A stretch of 64,000 nt of DNA from Mercenaria mercenaria (GCF_021730395.1 NC_069363.1:55547001-55611000); one strand, 5' to 3'. Counted from the stretch's first letter, positions 1-12,529 are shown. Notes: a model not told the origin generated them from the letters alone. Numbers and translations are program-made.

Positions 1-645
1 TTCCAAAAATTACGCAGACAGATTTATGAAAAGCACACTTCCCCAGCAAACTATACCTTTCAAACAGTCAAAAGGGTGGTTTTTCGAAATGGATAGAGTT
101 GTAATACAACTCAAATGCTTACGATATAAGAAGTACTTCTGCAAATGAACCAAGTCCTGTAAACTACATGGCATGCCGAAAGACATGTCGGCCCGTCGTG
201 AAAAAAAAAATACAACGGAATATGATTCTTTGTTTACTGGTTGGGAACCAGTAGCCAGACTGTATGCAGATTTGAAAAGATTGCGCTCGAAAGATGAATG
301 ATTTTATAAATGAATGATTCATTCAGAACAGCTTATTTACTCGTTCTTTAAACCTGTAGATGCTTTGCTCCTCATCTCTGTCGGTTCAAGCGCTGTTCAT
401 GACGCCATGTGAGGAAGCCATCCGTCTGGGCTGAGAGAGGTCGATGGTTCTATCAAGATGTCCACCAATACCAGCAAAAATGCAAAGATGGGATCCTAGG
501 CTCTTAACAAGCCTCTACCATTTAAATAAGACTTAAACTGTATTTCGTTTTGACAAAACAAACAAATGTGGAACATTATCAAGTGCGACCAACCGTTTCC
601 ACCGAAGCTTAAATTCACACCGTATACAAGAATTCAAGGATGATG
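1..645. other. 3' flank of the TIR-SAM gene with SINE debris
   Basis: This stretch lies downstream of the stop codon of the minus-strand TIR-SAM gene, so part of it is probably its 3' untranslated region. Bases about 395-470 resemble the body of the tRNA-derived SINE seen in better shape at 39735-39975: both share the gaggaagccatcc block and the region around cgatggttctat. The copy is badly decayed. I see no coding sequence in the rest. Confidence 0.5.
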
Positions 646-3600
646 TTATTGCCTTTGGATCACATGTTTATTAATTTTCTCCACGACTACGGCAATATTC
701 TGCTTATACAGCCGCTCATTGCTCAGGTCTATGTAACTCAGTCTGGCCAGAATCTTGCGGATTTGATCTGGAGCACTCTCTATAGGAGAGAACCGCAATA
801 ACACGGGTATTATAGGCTTATTGAAAGTCTCTGCAAGCATTAAGTCTTTTTTACAGTTATCACTTTGCAAATATTTTGGCGTGATACAAGTAAGCACCAC
901 GGAGGAAGATTTCATGTTACGTTGTATCAGTGACTGCAGGGTATCGCTACTGCCGTCATGTGCTGCCGTACTGCTCCGACCACTCTTACTGCTGTGTGTA
1001 CGGTTTGGTTGCGGCGCCATATTGATATCAGCCCAGCAGTTCAATCCATTGGCTTCAAGAACTCGTTTGATGTCCTCTACCTTAGCTTGCATGTCCCACT
1101 GATAACTGATGAATACTTTGGGCTCACCGTCTCCGATGTACATGTTCTGCATCCCATCTGTAAACATAGTTATTTCCATACAACAAAACTTTGCAATAAC
1201 GTATATTTCAGATGAATTTGATTGGTCAAAATGAAATAATCTCTAAAATATCTTTTCAAACATGTGAATGTTCTAGAGGCGTTTGGTGAAAATATATACT
1301 GACGTGTATGTCGCAAACCTAGCCTCACTGTTAAGTAGTGTACTAATAGAATGCTGATCAAAATTAACATTCGGCAATGGGGTTTTAACTATAAACGAGG
1401 GGGTGGGGTGTGTGTTTATTCTGCTTATCTTCAGGTAATGTACATGTTTATCACTTAGTGCAACAAATCATCCCTTAGCGACTTATAAACTTATAATTTA
1501 TTTTACTGAAGTGAAAGCTTAATTAGGTGTGAACAAATACATTAATATGTCAACTTGAAGGACACAGTGTAAAATGTGTATTAAGGCAAAAGCGAAAAGA
1601 ATCTTTTACTTCTTGAGTATGCCAGTGCTTCTAGCGGCTTCAGCCCATCCGCCATTTTGTTAAGGTATGCTTGCTCTAACACGACGCCAGGAACCCGACG
1701 GAGCGGCTTGATATGGTGCTCGAGCACGTCCAGACTCTCGTTGTACATCTTCGTCTCAAAATCTATTGCTGGACAGTCACCTGGAAACAATGACATAAAT
1801 GTACATTACAAGCAGGCGACCATTTCATAGGTCGGCCTGGTCAGGCTAGAACTAGAACAAAATCGTTACACCTGACACGATATTAAACTTAATTAAGTCA
1901 GTCTATTGCTTCTCAATTAAAATTTATAGATTGTATATTTCTATGAACTGGTTTCGCATTCAAAGCATGCAAGTACAGTCGACCTCGTAGTCGCGACATT
2001 CGCGGCCAAGTACTTAAAAGCTTCCGAACTAAGTAGCAGACAAATACAAAATATGTAAATTTTTTGTGTATTAAATATTATAAGTAAATATTTACCGTTA
2101 ACACATATTTAGTAGAGTGTACCAATAAAAGGTATGACGCTGACACCTTTTCAACAATAATCACTTCAAGTGCTTGTGGCGGAAGCCCAAATTAATTATT
2201 ATACATTAAGCAGTAATAGACCTGGGTGATTTTAATGCCAAAATGCAATCTGAAGTGTTTGACATTTTATTGATAAGTCAACGTGAAGAGGTCGCAATGA
2301 CAATGAAATATAATCAGGAAAGACTATTCAAATATTTATTTGAATATCATAGGATTCTGCTAACATAATTTCAGGGCGACGGAACCAAGGTCACTATTTA
2401 ACTTAACAAACCCTGTCTAGAGAGTTTTTGGTAGGGTTCTTAAAGAATATACAATTAATGCATAGACGTATATTTTAAAAACTGGCAGTGCTCACCTAAA
2501 ACAGCTTTGAGTGAAGGTCTTAACGTCGGCCAAATGTTTTTGAAGACGGCAGAAACAAGCTTCTTGCCCAGCCAGTCGGCAAATAAGACCTCGTGAAACA
2601 CGAACGGTGATGACGAAGCTGCTTCGGTTATTAAGACAACCACGTGGGTCGCTGTCGCCATCTGGGGACCGTTAATCTCGAGAAACTCTTCTTTCGATTT
2701 TCCCAGTTTTATACTGTCGTGGTGAATTACCTATAGGAGAAACAAGTGTGTTTAATTTAATTTCTGAGAGAAAAAAAAAGTTTACTAAATAAAAAGTTTC
2801 GTAATGAATAGAGAGAATGCGTATTCAACAGGTGTTCATATAGTATACATGTAATCCCGAAATTTTAGTGCTATATATACCTTTGTAGAACAATATCGAT
2901 GAAAAACCTGGAATATATTTTACAAAATACAAAATGTATGTTATTTCAAGCAGGTAAAATTTACCATGAGGCTTGCCTAGCTGGAATGGCAATGTTAGCT
3001 TCAGAACATGTGGAGGGACTCTTTTCATCAACGTAGTAATGGGACGCCTACTTAAGATAAAAGTTCAAACTGGTAAAAAAGTGAAATCTGGCAATATCAT
3101 AGTTTTGTTACATGAACAAGTCTTATATAGGTTTTTCAAGTGTTTGGTAATCATAAACACCCAAATATAAACGCATATAAAATTTCAGTGTTCTGAAGTT
3201 GACATGCATAACTGAAAAATTAACATAAGAAACTTTTAGCATAACCGAACACGTATGAAATCTCAACCTCTTGTGAAAGTAACATCGTACAGATCTTTGT
3301 CAGTTACCAATCAGACTAGAATAAAGTGAAACATGAACAAATATGTTGATTTCAAATAGGGATGGAACTACTTTCGCTGTATTGTGAATGTTATGCTGTT
3401 TGGTCCATCATTGTTTTATCCCAGTAGATTGGTACGAGCGAAAGTACGATAAAAGGATACAAGAACGCAGGGATACGATGCGATGGTACGATGATACGAC
3501 GGGAAATCGCAAAAATACGGGGCGAAGGCACGATATTAATACACCGCTTTTACGTCGTGTTTTCAAGTTTTTGCATCGTCTTATCGTAATATCACTCCTC

Positions 3601-6600
3601 GACGTGCATCATCGTAATATCACACCTCGACGTGAAAGCAATATTACGATTAGAAAGCACACCATCGTACTTTTGTAATATCGCCCTCAGAAGTGCGAAA
3701 ATGAGTTATTCATACTGCATACCATCGCACTGTCGCCCTCACCAGTCTACAGGGCAAAACAACGAAGGCCTTAAAGTAACACAGTATTTGTGGAACATGT
3801 TAAATGCTATTGAACAAACAACTTGAATGTTACAAAAGCAAGAATATGTTGATTTCACACATGAACAATATCTAGAGTAAAGGTAACAAAAAGCTGAAAT
3901 TATTTGTTGTTGTTTTTTAAATGTAAAAAACCAGCACCATTTCGCTACAAAATTAAAATGCATGTTGCATGACTATACTTTATCATTTTAGTATACACAG
4001 ACTATAAACAGAAGATGAAATGTAAATTTAATCATAATGTACAGATTTGAAACTACCATACAAACGTGACAAAAACAACTAGGAAAGAGACACAATCCCA
4101 GAATAAACGGGAAATTCTGACTATAAAAGAGTAACTATCAAACATGTAAAAGAGTAACTATCAAACATGTAAAGCAAAGAGTCTATAGGCATTAAACATC
4201 ACGCCGCGGCAGTGGCCACGCATGCGGCTGTGTGACATTCGCGCTAAAACGGGACATTCGCGCTGAAACGGACATCGCGGTAAAACATGTATCGGTACAC
4301 GCGGAAAAATAATGAATACGCGGTAGGCCACACACCCGTAGCAGAGGCCGCGAAAAATGGAAGTTGAATTAGCGACAAATACCACGATATATATGGTATG
4401 AGTTACGTTATGACAATAAAAGAGAAAGAGATAGATGAAGGGAGGGAATGCTATATATATTCATGACTATAAGTTTACAAGCGATAGTCTTCTCCGTGTT
4501 GGATACCTTGCCATCCTTTGGAAACTGTCGACAGAAATACAAATACGTATGATATTCTAGTACATATATTTCACTAAAATGAAAGAGCAGTTTAAACAAA
4601 TACACTCCAAATATTGCACGGAAGCATAAGTGTACATTTTGATTTCAGAGTTTGCAATTGATTCCTCAGAGTTTGCAACTGATTCCTCAGAGTTTGCAAT
4701 TGATTCCTCAGAGTTTGCCTCGATTCCATGTAAGATATATTCTTAATCAATGTATGTAATAATGTATGATTTCAAGTATCATAGAATTGTATATTGTGTA
4801 TTGACCTACTAACATATGGGTGACAGTTTAACGCTGAAAAGGCTGAAATAAAAATTCTGAAGATTTGAGTTGTTTTACGCAGTCACAAATGGAATTTTTT
4901 ATCATTTCTCTATTGTCGTTTATTGCAATTTTGAAAGTGTCACATGTGTGTAAACTGCTCTCTTCCATGACAGATTATGTAGGCCTATTCCAAGATAAGA
5001 GTATATCAATATTTACTTTGTTTTTTGAAAGCAAATGTATTCTTGACATGTGCAAATAATTATGTTTGATTAAACATTCTGATATATAAGACTTCGATAC
5101 ATAAATTTGCATTTTATATACGATCCACTTTGATAGACGCCTTACCAAGCCTCCATTCAATTTTTCCCCCTATTCAGTTTGGGGACCCTTTATATTGAAT
5201 TAAGATATATCATATTACAAGTTTCAATTTTGAATTCATTTGATTTAGGTTTATTTACATAATAATGTCTAAAATGTTACCATTGTAGCACTATAAAGTT
5301 AACTTATGTTCATATATGAGCCGTGCCATGAGAAAATCAACATAGTGGGTTTGCGACCAGCATGGATCCAGACCAGCCTGCGCATCCGCGCAGTCTGGTC
5401 AGGATCCATGCTGTTCGCTAATGGTTTCTCTAATTACAGTAGGCTTTAAAAGCGAACAGCGTGGATCCTGACCAGACTGCGCGGATGCGCAGGCTGGTCT
5501 GGATCCATGCTGGTCGCAAAGCCACTATGTTGGTTTTCTCATGGCACGGCTCATATACTTTTGTTTTTCATAAAATGGTACTGATTAATATTTTAGGTCC
5601 ACTTACAGACTATTTCTAATTCTCTTTTCATTAAAATCCTTAATAATTTCCCTCATATTTTGTTCATTTTAAATATAGTCATCGACATTCTGATTAAAAA
5701 TAACCTATAAAATGTACTTTATTTAGTTTGTTTGAAATTAATTGCATTCTCTATTTAAAAAAAAAATGCAAAAAAAAAAAATCAAAAATTATATAAATTG
5801 TTAAAAGTCATTGGAATAATATTAGTGTTCGGCGATTACACATTTCCATATAAGAATCGCTAACAATACACATCGGTACAATTTTTGAAATTTGACTTTT
5901 CATTACAATTTCAGCTAAAATTGTCCAAAAATGTTCTTAAAATGTGGGCTATTTTCCATAGACGTACTTTTTTGCTCCGCCATCAAGTTGCAAATCTCAG
6001 TAAGGTTTGGTATATTCTGAGTCAGTGTATCTGATATTTTCCATGGGAAAAATGTTATAAAGAAACTTCTGAAGAAATTTTTAAACCACAATAAATTTAA
6101 AAAAAATTATTTTAATGTTAACCTACTATATTAATAAGATATATATATATATATATCTTTTTAAAGCTGAAACTAGAACAGCTGATTTTGAATACGTTCT
6201 TATAATCACTTACTGATAAAATCTGTAAATCCATATAATGAAAATAACATTATATACCAACAATTATTTCGCTAGCTACTTACAATCGGATTAAAATAAT
6301 CCGAAATATTTTTAATCCTTTCAAAATTTGACTTTCAAATTTGTTAGTCAGTATTCGCTGAAATTATTAACTTAATACATGTCGTCCCTGATTTAGTAAC
6401 GATTTTCATCTTAAATATTTAATGTTATGGAAGATTACACATCGTTGTCATAATCTGTAATAGTAATCTACAAAACATAATACATGTATACATGTAGCCC
6501 TGGCCATCTAGTGACAGTCACACTTTATATTCTTGTCTATCAAAAACACACCCCAATAATCATGTTAATATATTTCTTTAAAATTTCTGCACCCTATATT

Positions 6601-9600
6601 TATTCTTTTATTTTGTCCATTCTTGTTTAATGATTTTCCATGTGCATAGCCCTTTTATGTCAAGTCATTGCATTGTAAGAGAGGAAACCATTGCGGACCC
6701 TTTCAATGTAACAATGGAAATTGTAAAATTTGCCGCGGCTTTCAGTCATGTCTAAAACAGAGTCCTGTATGTGACATCGATTGTAATAAAAAGAACTGTT
6801 TGCGCAGAAATTCCATTACTTTAACAACTGCAAACATTATTTATCTTGTAGAAAAGCATGTCACTAAATGGATTATCCGATCTTGGACTGACAATGGAAT
6901 AACTAGATCACGAAGGCAAGCAAATCCGGTTTGGGGAAAGTTCAATATCCTTTCAATTGATGATACAACGTTTATCAATGATTTCCATACAAGTCCAATC
7001 AATTTGTCATTCATATCCACTGGTTTCAATAGATATTTGGATACATACGCATTCATTAATTTCTGCCGGATAGGCAAGCCTATTATCAATATGGAAATTT
7101 TAACACATTTATAACGAATTAAATACATCTATATACTTCTAAAGGTAATTACTCTAAAGAAATCGAAATTGTCGTCACACCAAAAATAAGTACTTCCAGT
7201 TTCTAAGCATATTTGTATCCATGGCATTAAAACTGGAAAAAACCTGCACCTTTCAGTTCTTAATATTTTAGCTCAGTTACTCAGTCCCACCCTCTTTAAA
7301 GGCACTGGCCTCCAGATCGTACGACAACAACAAAAATAAGGTATCAGGAAATAAATGCTACAGTTCTTAAGAAAGCTTTGGAACTTAATTACTGACAGAA
7401 TCATATTCATATGAGAGTTGATTGTTTTACACGTAATTTTATTGCCGCCGCGGCCCGAGTTCGATTCCCGACGCGGGCATTTTTTTTCTTGATTTGGCAT
7501 TTTTAAGATAGTTTAGAAACAAAAAACTCATATTATAATGTTCATAATATAACCAAACTTCAATTTTAAAGGAAGATCATTTTTAGCCAAAATCTGGAGG
7601 TTGAATGTTGAATTTACGTGGGTGCTTATTTTTGTGTTTTTGTCCATGACATTAATGCACTAAGTCAGAAATGTAGCAGTTCTATTGAAACCATATTGCA
7701 AGAGGTCAATGTAATAGAAATCATCTTTTAAAAGAAATAATTTGATAGGAATAACAGTGTTGTTTAGAGACATTTATTTTCATTCGGTATGTTTAAGAAC
7801 ATAATTAACTGTAATTTTGATGTCTGTGGGTATGGGGTAAACAATGTTATGGCTGAAATTTAATCGCTTTAAACAGATCATTTTTATCTCTTTTATGTTT
7901 TCAAAATTCGATAAATCGATCGGTTTTACAACTATTTTATAATTTAACAAAGTAGGTCATTCCTCAGTGATATCGCTTTCGGTTAGACATTTCGTTTTTA
8001 TTTCCATTACATGAGAAGAAATGCTGCAAAGTGGCTATAGCTAGTGATACCACGGGAAGGTACCTTGTACCATACAGAGTCCTTGCGTTGACTGATCTAA
8101 CCGAATAACTTTGACCGTAAATTAGAAACATTTATCATTGTGTTTAAGCACTTACAGTACGTTTAAGCACTTAAAATCCCTGTTTAAATAAGAACCTACG
8201 GGGAATTTATCAAGCATGTAGATTACAGATAGATAGTTCATTGTTCAAGTATATACATTAACAATACCTTTAAACTGATAGAATACAAATCATAATTTAT
8301 ACATACAACGAATGCCATATTTTATAATGTTGAAGATTTGTTGAAAGATTTTATAACTTAAAACCGATAGATGTTTTAGATTTTTTATGTTATGTGCTTA
8401 ACAGGAGTGAAGCATGCGCTATATACACCCTAAATGAGGTTCTTGAAAATCGCTTAAGGAGATTGTACGCCCAAGAAAAAGTATTAAGGAACTATTGAAA
8501 CACATCTGTAAATCGTATCAATAAGTGTTTACTTAGTGCCTTACAGTCGTATTTTTATAAGGTTTATATTTACCTTTACATTAGTCATTTTTGAGTAATC
8601 ATTTTTAAGTTTACTTATCTCTAAAGCCTACCATTGCAGACAGCTGTTTCATTAACATTTTCAGACAATATGAAAATACAAATTTCGCTTTGTATACCTG
8701 CAGATTCTTCTTCCTCAGATCCATTTTCATATTCTGTGCGAGCCTAACGTCCGCCGGGTCGTAAATCATATACACAACGTCTGGTTTAGGTCGCTGGGAT
8801 CGAGCCCGCAGGTGCCAGTTGTCGGGTATCTTGTGTTCTTTGTCCAAAGTCAACAAAATACTCTGCATTATTTTCTTCCTGACCACCCTACTGTCTATAC
8901 CTAGTTGACTAATCATGTCGTGATCTGTGAGTGACATTAATAAAAACCCATCCACCATATTTTCCGCCAGACTCTGTCGGTAAAATTCTTTGATCCCAAG
9001 TTTATATAACCACTCTTGTAAGTCACTAGTGTCCCACTGGCATATTTTCTTTTTCTTATAATTTCCTGTGAATTCATTGTCCAGAGAAGTTATTTGTAAA
9101 GGAAGGTTCATCAACGCGTATTTTTCCAAGCTCTCCATGATAGTGCCGATCACTACTGAAGTTTTTTCGGCTAGACTTAATTTAGAGTAATCTCCTGTCA
9201 CGTCTACAGCTTGTTTCATCATGGGAATAAATTCTTTCGGGGGCTCTGATTTTTGTATCGAACTGAACAAGATAGGAAATATTGCAACAGAATGGGGATT
9301 AGCTTTAGTCCGTTCTAGCAAGGTCTTACCTTCGTACACTGACACGGGACATAGAAAGTAATTATCTGACAAAAACAAAATAGCCGCCCGGCATTTTTCA
9401 ACTGCTTCCATTCTCAATGAAAACCAGCACGGACTTCCCGTGTTTCCCTCATCCTTGTCAAACCATATATCCTCAGCTAGATTATTTTCCTTCAGCTGTT
9501 TGATTGTTTCAACAACAAATTTTCTTTCTACAAAACCCGCATCCGGTGAATAAGACACAAAAACACTTTTCTTTATTTTCTTTGGTTTTTGCGATGGCTG

Positions 9601-10104
9601 TCCTGACGGTGTCTGCTGAGGATGAGATGCCGGCGACGGCGTTTGGTCTGTATTCGGTAATTTTATAACTTCCTGTCGTTTAGAGGTCGGTGGATTTTTT
9701 TCTTGCTTTCCATGGTGAGAAACAGCATTTGATACAGAATCGAACTGATCTATATCTTCAGGGTCCTTTCCTTCAATATCACCATGAATGTTTACATTAG
9801 AAGTTTCTCCCGCATCCGCGTTCCCAACACCATTTTCCGGTTGCTGCTGGTGATTACCACCTGTGTTTTCTTTGTCACGACTTCCGGAACGCTCTCCAGC
9901 GTCTTCTTCCGTCTGAGCATTCGGGTTTTCAGCCCCCGTCACTGCCATATCCCCGTTTACGTTATCCTTATTATTGTTTACGTCTCCCGATTGAGGAGCG
10001 GTGCCTTGTTGTTGTTCGTCCTTTTCCGGGTCCACAGCTGTTAAATTAACTTCCTCCGCAGTCCCGTTTTCGGGAACTATATTTTCACTGATTTGATCAG
10101 TCAT
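646..10104 (-). CDS. TIR-SAM-TIR-TIR protein, 774 aa, four exons
   Basis: Probable cytosolic signalling protein. The exons are 10104-8698, 2730-2496, 1780-1610 and 1157-646. All have GT-AG borders, and the phases (0, 1, 1) match, giving one 774-residue frame. Residues 1-175 are acidic, rich in N, Q, E and G, and look disordered. TIR1 (about 178-325) opens with VFVSYSPD. A SAM domain (about 352-420) starts at WDTSDLQEWL and contains the LGI core. TIR2 (about 442-565) opens with VVYMIYDP and is split by the 6-kb first intron. TIR3 (about 616-770) opens with KVFISYQW. TIR domains act either as adaptors that assemble receptor complexes or, in SARM1-type proteins, as NAD hydrolases; SAM domains oligomerise. 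SARM1 has ARM repeats, two SAMs and one TIR, so this is not a simple SARM1 orthologue. No signal peptide or membrane segment is seen. Exact substrate or partner is unknown. Confidence 0.85.
2965..3047 (-). other. possible alternative exon inside intron 1 of the TIR gene
   Basis: An 83-bp open segment is bounded by an AG acceptor after a pyrimidine-rich tract and by a TG|GTAAAT donor. It would encode about 27 residues beginning ASHYYVDEKSPSTC. Its length is not a multiple of three. If spliced between the first and second exons it would create a stop at once (TGG TAA) and end the protein before TIR2 is complete. It may be a cassette that makes a short isoform, or chance. Confidence 0.25.
3425..3760. 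repeat. degenerate repeat with cgatattac/cgatggtacgat words
   Basis: The segment repeats short words such as cgtaatatcac, ctcgacgtg and gatggtacgatgatacg on both strands, giving a partly self-complementary block. It looks like a decayed short interspersed or foldback element inside intron 1. I do not recognise a family. Confidence 0.45.
4135..4184 (+). repeat. 24-bp tandem duplication
   Basis: The words aaagagtaactatcaaacat and gtaa occur twice in immediate succession. It is a recent local duplication in intron 1 with no coding meaning. Confidence 0.8.
4230..4300 (+). repeat. short tandem repeat, gacattcgcgctaaaacg
   Basis: About three diverged copies of an 18-20 bp CG-bearing unit lie in tandem. 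Nothing coding is seen. Confidence 0.6.
4648..4727 (+). repeat. 21-bp tandem repeat, four copies
   Basis: The unit cagagtttgcaattgattcct is repeated four times with one or two substitutions; the last copy is truncated. It is a small minisatellite in intron 1. Confidence 0.9.
5315..5555. repeat. 241-bp foldback element, copy 1
   Basis: This is a near-perfect inverted repeat. It begins tatgagccgtgccatgag and ends ctcatggcacggctcata, with arms of about 105 bp around an AT-richer centre (ttctctaattacagtagg). Arms carry the catggatccagaccagcctg block in both orientations. Other copies are at 18126, 30207 and 36115 (partial). No open reading frame is present, so it is a non-autonomous foldback or MITE-like element. 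Confidence 0.9.
6650..7114 (+). CDS. orphan open frame, Cys-rich start, antisense in TIR intron 1
   Basis: The frame is open for about 155 codons. It has no ATG near its start; the first usable codon is a TTG, and a TAG lies immediately upstream at 6647. The first 45 residues hold nine cysteines with spacing such as CNNGNCKIC and CDIDCNKKNC. The rest has no recognisable domain. It could be an exon of an unseen gene (a possible acceptor, gcatag, lies just before 6650), an old insertion, or chance in AT-rich DNA. No product is assigned. Confidence 0.2.
   Translation, partial: PFYVKSLHCKRGNHCGPFQCNNGNCKICRGFQSCLKQSPVCDIDCNKKNCLRRNSITLTTANIIYLVEKHVTKWIIRSWTDNGITRSRRQANPVWGKFNILSIDDTTFINDFHTSPINLSFISTGFNRYLDTYAFINFCRIGKPIINMEILTHL
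7296..7605 (+). repeat. tRNA-like B-box repeat with short inverted ends, copy 1
   Basis: The core 7436-7602 carries a tRNA-type B box (gttcgattcccg) and a following tttttcttgatt tail. It is shared with 46205-46370. In this copy the outer ends are complementary: ggcactggcctccagat near 7300 and atctggagg near 7595. It is a non-autonomous element in intron 1. Confidence 0.7.
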
Positions 10105-11896
10105 ATTGTTTACTCCATGGATTTATGTCTTGTCATAGTTAACATTAATATCATATTATTCTCTTCACGTATTGAACCACCTATATCCATGTACACATTT
10201 CTAAAGACGCGCATAGAAACCAAACATTCAATCGCTTATGTCGTTCGATATCTACTGTAGGTAAAGTTTATTACACTCCTGGGATATATTGTCAAATATG
10301 GTTCTTAAAAGTTTCAATAAACCCGATAAAATTCCAACTTTTAATGTAATGCATGATAATATTATTCATTAATGAGAAATTTTGTTGTCTGTCGTTTGAA
10401 TATTGGATATTTTAAGCTATATCTTTTTTACCTTATTTGTTGAAAGGATTAACGTATACCTGATTAATGCGTTCACACGAACCTACCGATAAAAGACTTT
10501 TTGATAAACCATGATCAACTTAAGAGATTAGTTCAGCGCTTAAAACATTAATGATTTAAAGATCGAAAACAAAATCGTTACCAGAGACAGTAAAGTGAGT
10601 TATACATTAAAGGGAAGATAATTAATCGTCTCTAGTGACGATTCGAAATGACTTTGATAGGGGCCAAAATTAAGTTCAAGTTAAGGGTGCATTTTGAGAT
10701 TACGACTTCTATACTCAGGGTCACATTTTATTCCCTTAGATGCCTAGATCTATATCTCTTCTACGCCTTAATGACTATGATCCGTTTGGTTTTTTAAGAG
10801 ATATTTCCAAAAAATTGTGTAGGTTAATATGCTTTCTGAATAGTATAATATATAAATAACACAGACCAGCGAGGGTGATATGGGATACTGTCAACCTGAG
10901 AAAAGTAATAAAACCCGAAACGCTATATCCCATATTACCCTAGCAGGCCTGCATTATTTGTTTTATTTTACACCAAAAAACAAATCTTGAGAAATTACCA
11001 AACGAAAAAGTTACCATCTTAAATCATTTGTTTTCTCCGAAATGGAAGGACTCGTTAGGTTTAGGTGTGATGTTTATAAGCGTCTCAAATGCCTTGTGAC
11101 CTCATTGTAACGCCTAACGTCAAAGGGTTTTTTTAAACGAATATTACCGAGGATGTCATTAAAAAAATCGTCTTCTCCGTTACACCATCAAATCGTAGGA
11201 AGGGCTTTGGAAACGAATAACACCCGACCGGAAGATATTATAATTATAAACGATTATTACATCTTGATAGTGTTCGAAATTGAGTCTTTACTCGAGGTAT
11301 AATAAAATGGATACAAACCTTTGAAGATTTTAGCGCAGGAATTTAAGCAAACAGTATTCTCGCAACCTTAGATGAAGTGAGGAAATTTCGGTTCAGTAGA
11401 ACAAACTATATGTTAAAATAACAAAGTAGTAATGAAGTATATTATCAAGGAAAATTATGAAAGTTTGTAAAATATTAGCATTTTCGTAATTAGATATTCA
11501 TTCGGTGTTTTGAGATCTACGTTTTACATTATACAATGTATACAGGCAAAGTTAAGAAAACAGTTTGTCAGAATATACCTATTGTAAAGTTTGCAACACC
11601 ACGCTCTTCTATCTACAGAATGATTTCACAGTTTTACATTTGCGCAGTTTGCCGATTCCGTACGTTTGAATATAACAAGTTAAGGTGTTGTAAATACAGA
11701 AATTTACATTTTTCTTACATTGCCTTCCGTTTGAAATGAAAAATGTTTTGGTGACGCCATGGGCGATAAACATTCATTTTCAATTTCTTTTCTTCACAGG
11801 CTGAAGGTAGTGAGCAAGTTCCTTTATTCGATTCGTATATAATCTACTACAGTATACTACAATCACATATATAAATGTATGGTGGCTGATTTCTAC
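10105..11896. other. upstream region of the TIR gene, no gene seen
   Basis: The interval holds the presumed promoter of the TIR-SAM gene. An imperfect hairpin is present: gcgagggtgatatgggata at 10869-10887 pairs with tatcccatattaccctagc at 10926-10944 with two mismatches. I find no exon with supporting splice signals here. Confidence 0.5.
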
Positions 11897-12062
11897 CAGT
11901 GTCGTTCTTTTGTACCCCCGCCAGAACGAAAGAACGACGTTTTCACACTTGGCGTTGTCTCGTTCTGTCGTTTTCCTCTTTTGGCGTTGTTTCGTTCCCT
12001 TGTTCTGGCGCACCCGACATAACGAAGAATGCAACGCGACAGAACGAAAGAACGACACTTAC
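11897..12062. repeat. foldback built on gtgtcgttctttcgttctg
   Basis: The left end reads agtgtcgttcttttg and the right end reads cagaacgaaagaacgacact, which is its complement. The interior repeats cgttctgtcgtt and ggcgttgt words in both orientations. Short open frames here are by-products of the repeat. Confidence 0.65.
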
Positions 12063-12529
12063 AAACTTTGCCCCCAAAAAACGTCGTCTTGGCGTTCTGT
12101 CGTTTGTGAGGATTAATAATAGTAGCTACCTGTACGCAAAGTACACAGCGGCATGGCCATCAATGGAAACAGAGAGGGATAAAAATGCAGTTTAAACAGT
12201 GATGGGACAGCCTAGAGTATACTTGTTATATAGCTTAACCCGTTCCGGTTGCTTGCCGGAAGATTTATTTACACTATACCAGCAAACTTTAAATATGACA
12301 TTGCATGGGTTAGTGAACCATTGAATCTCCTAGCATTTGTCTTTTAACAACACTCTTCCTTACGTTTTGTCAGTTTGCATGGTAGAGGTTTCGAAATGAT
12401 GACCGCTCGATCCAGATGCTTTTCAAGTGACTAAGAAATTCGTTAACTATTTTCATATGTTAGTATCGTAGAGTAAAAAACATCTTTTTTTTTTCATTTA
12501 GACAATATGTCAATGGGCTTGATAGTTTT

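Noticed and set aside
7430-7490. tRNA gene suggested by a good B box
   Set aside because: There is no matching A box or cloverleaf, and the same segment recurs at 46205 as part of a repeat.
11899-12195. Two overlapping plus-strand frames and one minus-strand frame
   Set aside because: They result from the cgttctgtcgtt foldback, which lacks stops by composition.
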